Shown here: positions 41,465 to 44,248 of the stretch, piece after piece
Layout: each line of letters begins with the position of its first letter
Position numbering within the stretch: the first letter of the stretch is position 1
NCBI GenBank assembly: GCA_016219595.1
Contig: JACRLY010000034.1
Span: 36,420-80,667 of the forward strand
Reading direction: 5' to 3'
Origin: Ignavibacteriota bacterium
GTDB taxonomy: Bacteria > Bacteroidota > Ignavibacteria > Kapaibacteriales > UBA2268
Length of the DNA: 44,248 bases
The notes under the pieces: generated by a model
What the model saw: only the letters and a program-made list of their open reading frames with translations
Told to the model about the DNA's origin: nothing
Database searches by the model: none
Position numbers and translations under genes: made by a program

Positions 41465-42697
41465 ATGATAAGTACACCTAAAGCTTTAAGATTACAAATT
41501 GCATTATTCGGAAGGACAAATACCGGAAAGTCCAGCTTCCTGAATATGATTGCTAATCAGGATGTAGCTATTACTTCGCCAATACCCGGCACAACAACCG
41601 ATGTCGTAGAAAAATCTATGGAATTGCTTCCTATAGGACCGGTTACTTTTCTCGATACAGCAGGTATTGATGACAAGTCATTGATGTCGGATATCAGAAT
41701 TGAAAAAACCATGAAAATAATCGATAGGGCTGAAATCATTGTTTTGATTTGTGAGCCGAATATCTGGACTGATTATGAAGAGAATATTACTAATATATCA
41801 ATTAATGCTGCTATACCTATCATTATAGCAATTAACAAAATTGATTTGGAGAAGCCAACTGACGAATTTATATCTAAATTAAATTCGAAATCGAAGAATA
41901 TTATTATTTGCTCAACTATAAACAAGCAAAATAGAGAGCAATATGTAAATAATTTTAAAAATAATGTTCTCGAAATATTACCGGTTGAATTCACAAATCC
42001 ACTGCCATTAATAGGAGATTTAGTTCCACAGGGAAGCGTTACAATCCTCATTGTACCAATCGACAAAGAAGCACCTAAGGGAAGAATTATATTGCCACAG
42101 GTTCAGGCTATACGTGATTTGCTGGACAACAATTCGATGTCGCTTGTCGTAAAAGATACAGAATATTCAATAGCTTTGAAATCACTTGCTCAAAAACCGG
42201 CACTTGTAGTATGCGATTCGCAGGTTGTTCACAAAATGGTAGCCGAAACACCTGAAGATGTCAAATGCACAACATTTTCAATTTTATTTTCCCGGTTCAA
42301 AGGTGATTTACTAGAAGAAGTGAGAGGTGCGGCAGAAATAAGCAAATTAAAACCTGGTGATAAAATATTAATTGCTGAAGCATGCAGTCATCATCCAAAT
42401 GAAGATGACATAGGCAGAGTAAAAATCCCAAACTGGCTGAGACAATATATAGGAAAAGATATTCAGATAGATCATGCTGTCGGGAGGGATTATCCATCAA
42501 ATCTCATTGATTACAAATTAATCATTCATTGCGGCGGATGTATGCTGACAAGGAATGAGAAACTAGTACGAATACACAAAGCAAAATTGGCTGGAGTGCC
42601 TATAACAAACTACGGAATTACAATTTCATTTGTTCAAGGAGTTTTGGAGAGGGTTTTATCGCCATTTCCGGAAGCGCTTCAATTAATTAAAAATTAA
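41465..42697 (+). CDS. hydF: [FeFe]-hydrogenase maturation GTPase HydF
   Basis: A 410-residue scaffold protein on which the [FeFe]-hydrogenase H-cluster precursor is built. GTPase domain: GRTNTGKSS (16-24), PGTTTDVV (41-48), DTAG (64-67), NKID (124-127). Then come the dimerisation domain and the cluster-binding domain with Cys307-x-His309 and His355-Cys356-x-x-Cys359, the CxH...HCxxC signature of HydF. No Shine-Dalgarno is visible. HydE, HydG and the hydrogenase itself are absent from the window, so they must be encoded elsewhere or are lost. It implies fermentative or anaerobic hydrogen metabolism. Confidence 0.95.
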   Translation: MISTPKALRLQIALFGRTNTGKSSFLNMIANQDVAITSPIPGTTTDVVEKSMELLPIGPVTFLDTAGIDDKSLMSDIRIEKTMKIIDRAEIIVLICEPNIWTDYEENITNISINAAIPIIIAINKIDLEKPTDEFISKLNSKSKNIIICSTINKQNREQYVNNFKNNVLEILPVEFTNPLPLIGDLVPQGSVTILIVPIDKEAPKGRIILPQVQAIRDLLDNNSMSLVVKDTEYSIALKSLAQKPALVVCDSQVVHKMVAETPEDVKCTTFSILFSRFKGDLLEEVRGAAEISKLKPGDKILIAEACSHHPNEDDIGRVKIPNWLRQYIGKDIQIDHAVGRDYPSNLIDYKLIIHCGGCMLTRNEKLVRIHKAKLAGVPITNYGITISFVQGVLERVLSPFPEALQLIKN

Positions 42698-43001
42698 CAA
42701 TTCACAATTAATAATTAGTCTGTAGGGGTTTAGTCTGTAGATGTTTTGACTATTAGACCTTAAGGTTAATGTCATACTGAGCGAAGCGAAGAATCTCCCC
42801 ATGAAAACAACACTCAATTATTTTAACACAAAGTTCTCAAAGCGTTTGCACAAAGAACTCAAAGAATCAATTAATTATTCACAAATAAAATTTTTGGAAA
42901 ATATTTCTCCAAAATAAATTTTATTAAATTCTTTTGCAATCAAAAGATAATTGTTTTAGTTTGAATTTTAATTATACGCAAATTCAAAAAAGGATAAAAC
43001 C
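42698..43001. other. Intergenic region with short dispersed repeats
   Basis: About 300 bases between hydF and ychF. Features: a doubled AGTCTGTAG (from 42717 and 42732), the motif CATACTGAGCGAAGCGAAG (42773-42791) and an imperfect repeat CAAAGTTCTCAAAGCG / CAAAGAACTCAAAG (about 42829-42867). No gene is seen. The ychF promoter must lie in the AT-rich last 100 bases. Confidence 0.55.
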
Positions 43002-44087
43002 ATGCAAATAGCTATTGTGGGACTGCCATATTCAGGTAAAACAACTTTCTTTCAGACACTGACTGAAACTCAGCTTGACCAACACACTATTCAGAGGCAT
43101 GAGGCAAATATAGCAACTGTAAAAGTTCAGGACAAGCGATTAGATGAATTCACAGAAATCTTTCAGCCCAAAAAGAAAGTTAATGCAACAATCGAAATAG
43201 TTGATTTGGTTGGTGTTCAGAAAAGCGAAAAAGCAGGTTCAATGTTCAATACTACATTCCTGACTAAAGTCAGAACAAACGATGCATTAATTCATGTAGT
43301 CAGAGGATTCGATGATGAAAGTGTACCACATCCTGAAGGGAGTATAAATGTAATCAGAGATATTAAATTATTCGAAGATGAATTTTTATTTGCCGACCTT
43401 GCATTTGTGGAATCCCGTTTTGAGAAAATCGAACGAGAAATGGGAAAGCAAAAATCCAAAGAGCAGGCATTGAAAGAAAAAGAAATAATGAAGAAGTGGA
43501 ATGAGACATTAGAAAAAGGAATTCCACTGAGAGAAAGAGAAATGCACGATGAAGAATTACTACTTGCAAAAAATTACCAACCACTGACAGCAAAACCACT
43601 TTTGGTTGCTGTAAACCTTGATGAAAAAGATATATCGAGAGCAGAGGAAATTGCAGAAGCAATCAGAAAAGATATTAAAGGAAAGAAAATCCGCATTGAA
43701 CCATTCTTTGCAAAAATCGAAAAAGAGCTTGTAACTCTAGAAGAAGAAGAGAAAAAAATGTTTATGGAAGAATATGGCATCAAGGAATCAGCTCTTTCAC
43801 GGCTTATCAGAAGTGCATACAGGCTACTTGGACTTCAATCATTTTTCACGGTCGGTGAAGATGAATGCCGGGCATGGACGATTCATGAAGGTGATAATGC
43901 ACAGGTAGCTGCGGGTACAATTCATACTGACTTTTTCAATAAATTCATCCGTGCTGAAGTTACTCATTATGAGGATTTCATGAAATATAAAACTTTTGCA
44001 AAATGCAAGGAACATGGTGTATTTCGTCTTGAAGGAAAGGAGTATATCGTGAAGGATGGAGATATATTGCATGTGAGACACGGATAG
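43002..44087 (+). CDS. ychF: Ribosome-associated ATPase YchF (OLA1-like)
   Basis: A 361-residue Obg-related P-loop protein that prefers ATP. GLPYSGKTT (7-15) is the P-loop, DLVG the G3 motif, and the position of NKxD is NLDE (VAVNLDEKD), typical of ATP-specific YchF. A helical coiled-coil insert covers about 130-200 (ESRFEKIEREMGKQKSKEQ...). The C-terminal TGS-like domain ends YIVKDGDILHVRHG. The protein binds the ribosome and is linked to translation and stress responses. AAGGA lies upstream of the ATG. The remaining 161 bases of the window are AT-rich and show no gene. Confidence 0.95.
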   Translation: MQIAIVGLPYSGKTTFFQTLTETQLDQHTIQRHEANIATVKVQDKRLDEFTEIFQPKKKVNATIEIVDLVGVQKSEKAGSMFNTTFLTKVRTNDALIHVVRGFDDESVPHPEGSINVIRDIKLFEDEFLFADLAFVESRFEKIEREMGKQKSKEQALKEKEIMKKWNETLEKGIPLREREMHDEELLLAKNYQPLTAKPLLVAVNLDEKDISRAEEIAEAIRKDIKGKKIRIEPFFAKIEKELVTLEEEEKKMFMEEYGIKESALSRLIRSAYRLLGLQSFFTVGEDECRAWTIHEGDNAQVAAGTIHTDFFNKFIRAEVTHYEDFMKYKTFAKCKEHGVFRLEGKEYIVKDGDILHVRHG

Positions 44088-44248
44088 AAAAAAATTTAAA
44101 ATTTTCAATTTATAATTTTCAATGAATTTTTAATTTTTTAATGATTAAACAAAATGAACTTTACGACTTTTTCACATTTACAATATCGTGAAGCAAGATT
44201 TATTTGAAAATTTGTTCATTGAGAATTTATTGAAAATCAGAAATTGAA

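Overview
This looks like a chromosomal segment of an AT-rich bacterium of the Bacteroidota/Chlorobiota (FCB) side of the tree. The clues are several secreted proteins ending in a type IX secretion (T9SS) type A sorting domain (a YPNP-like motif, then a GxY-type end), an LpxD/BamA/OmpH envelope operon, a 31-residue bS22/mS38-like ribosomal protein, and weak or absent Shine-Dalgarno sequences on some genes. The Ignavibacteria/Kapabacteria neighbourhood is my best guess, but it is an inference. I saw no rRNA, tRNA or CRISPR array.

Layout. 1-9395 (minus strand): a compact cluster of three arylsulfotransferase-like T9SS propeller proteins around a KAS III enzyme, a PAPS-type sulfotransferase and an APS kinase. 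The most upstream paralogue is broken at its N-terminus and has lost three conserved histidines. 9698-13155 (plus): a catalytic and non-catalytic M16 peptidase pair. 13318-14973: a secreted thioredoxin-fold protein. 15030-15504 (minus): hicB with a hicA whose start is damaged. 15546-19383 (minus): an MscS channel and a T9SS-exported GH20-like hexosaminidase. 19777-25402 (plus): a CoA-disulfide-reductase-like flavoprotein with a rhodanese domain, hemA, a SprA-related putative metalloprotease and glnS. 25919-30073 (plus): an intact hicBA, maf, plsY and a CcoI-like copper ATPase. 30170-32323: a GH18 enzyme and a cupredoxin, both with T9SS tails.

32327-34769 is an accessory scrapyard. It holds a frameshifted tail of a DNA methyltransferase, a 471-bp unit in which a GxxExxY nuclease-fold gene sits between 38/39-bp inverted repeats, a gene beheaded exactly at the edge of that unit, paired hairpins and several degenerate dispersed repeats. 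After it come an envelope-biogenesis operon on the minus strand (uppS-bamA-ompH-ompH-lpxD, 40519-34770), and plus-strand genes for an HU/IHF protein, the bS22-like protein, HydF and YchF.

How the genes work together. The 1-9395 cluster has parts for making PAPS, sulfating an intracellular (perhaps acyl-derived) acceptor, and possibly moving sulfate between acceptors outside the cell. The uppS-lpxD operon serves cell wall, outer membrane protein and lipid A assembly. The T9SS proteins (ASST-like, GH20, GH18, cupredoxin) point to surface polymer processing. The two best candidates for something undescribed are the sulfation cluster and the inverted-repeat-bounded GxxExxY unit.
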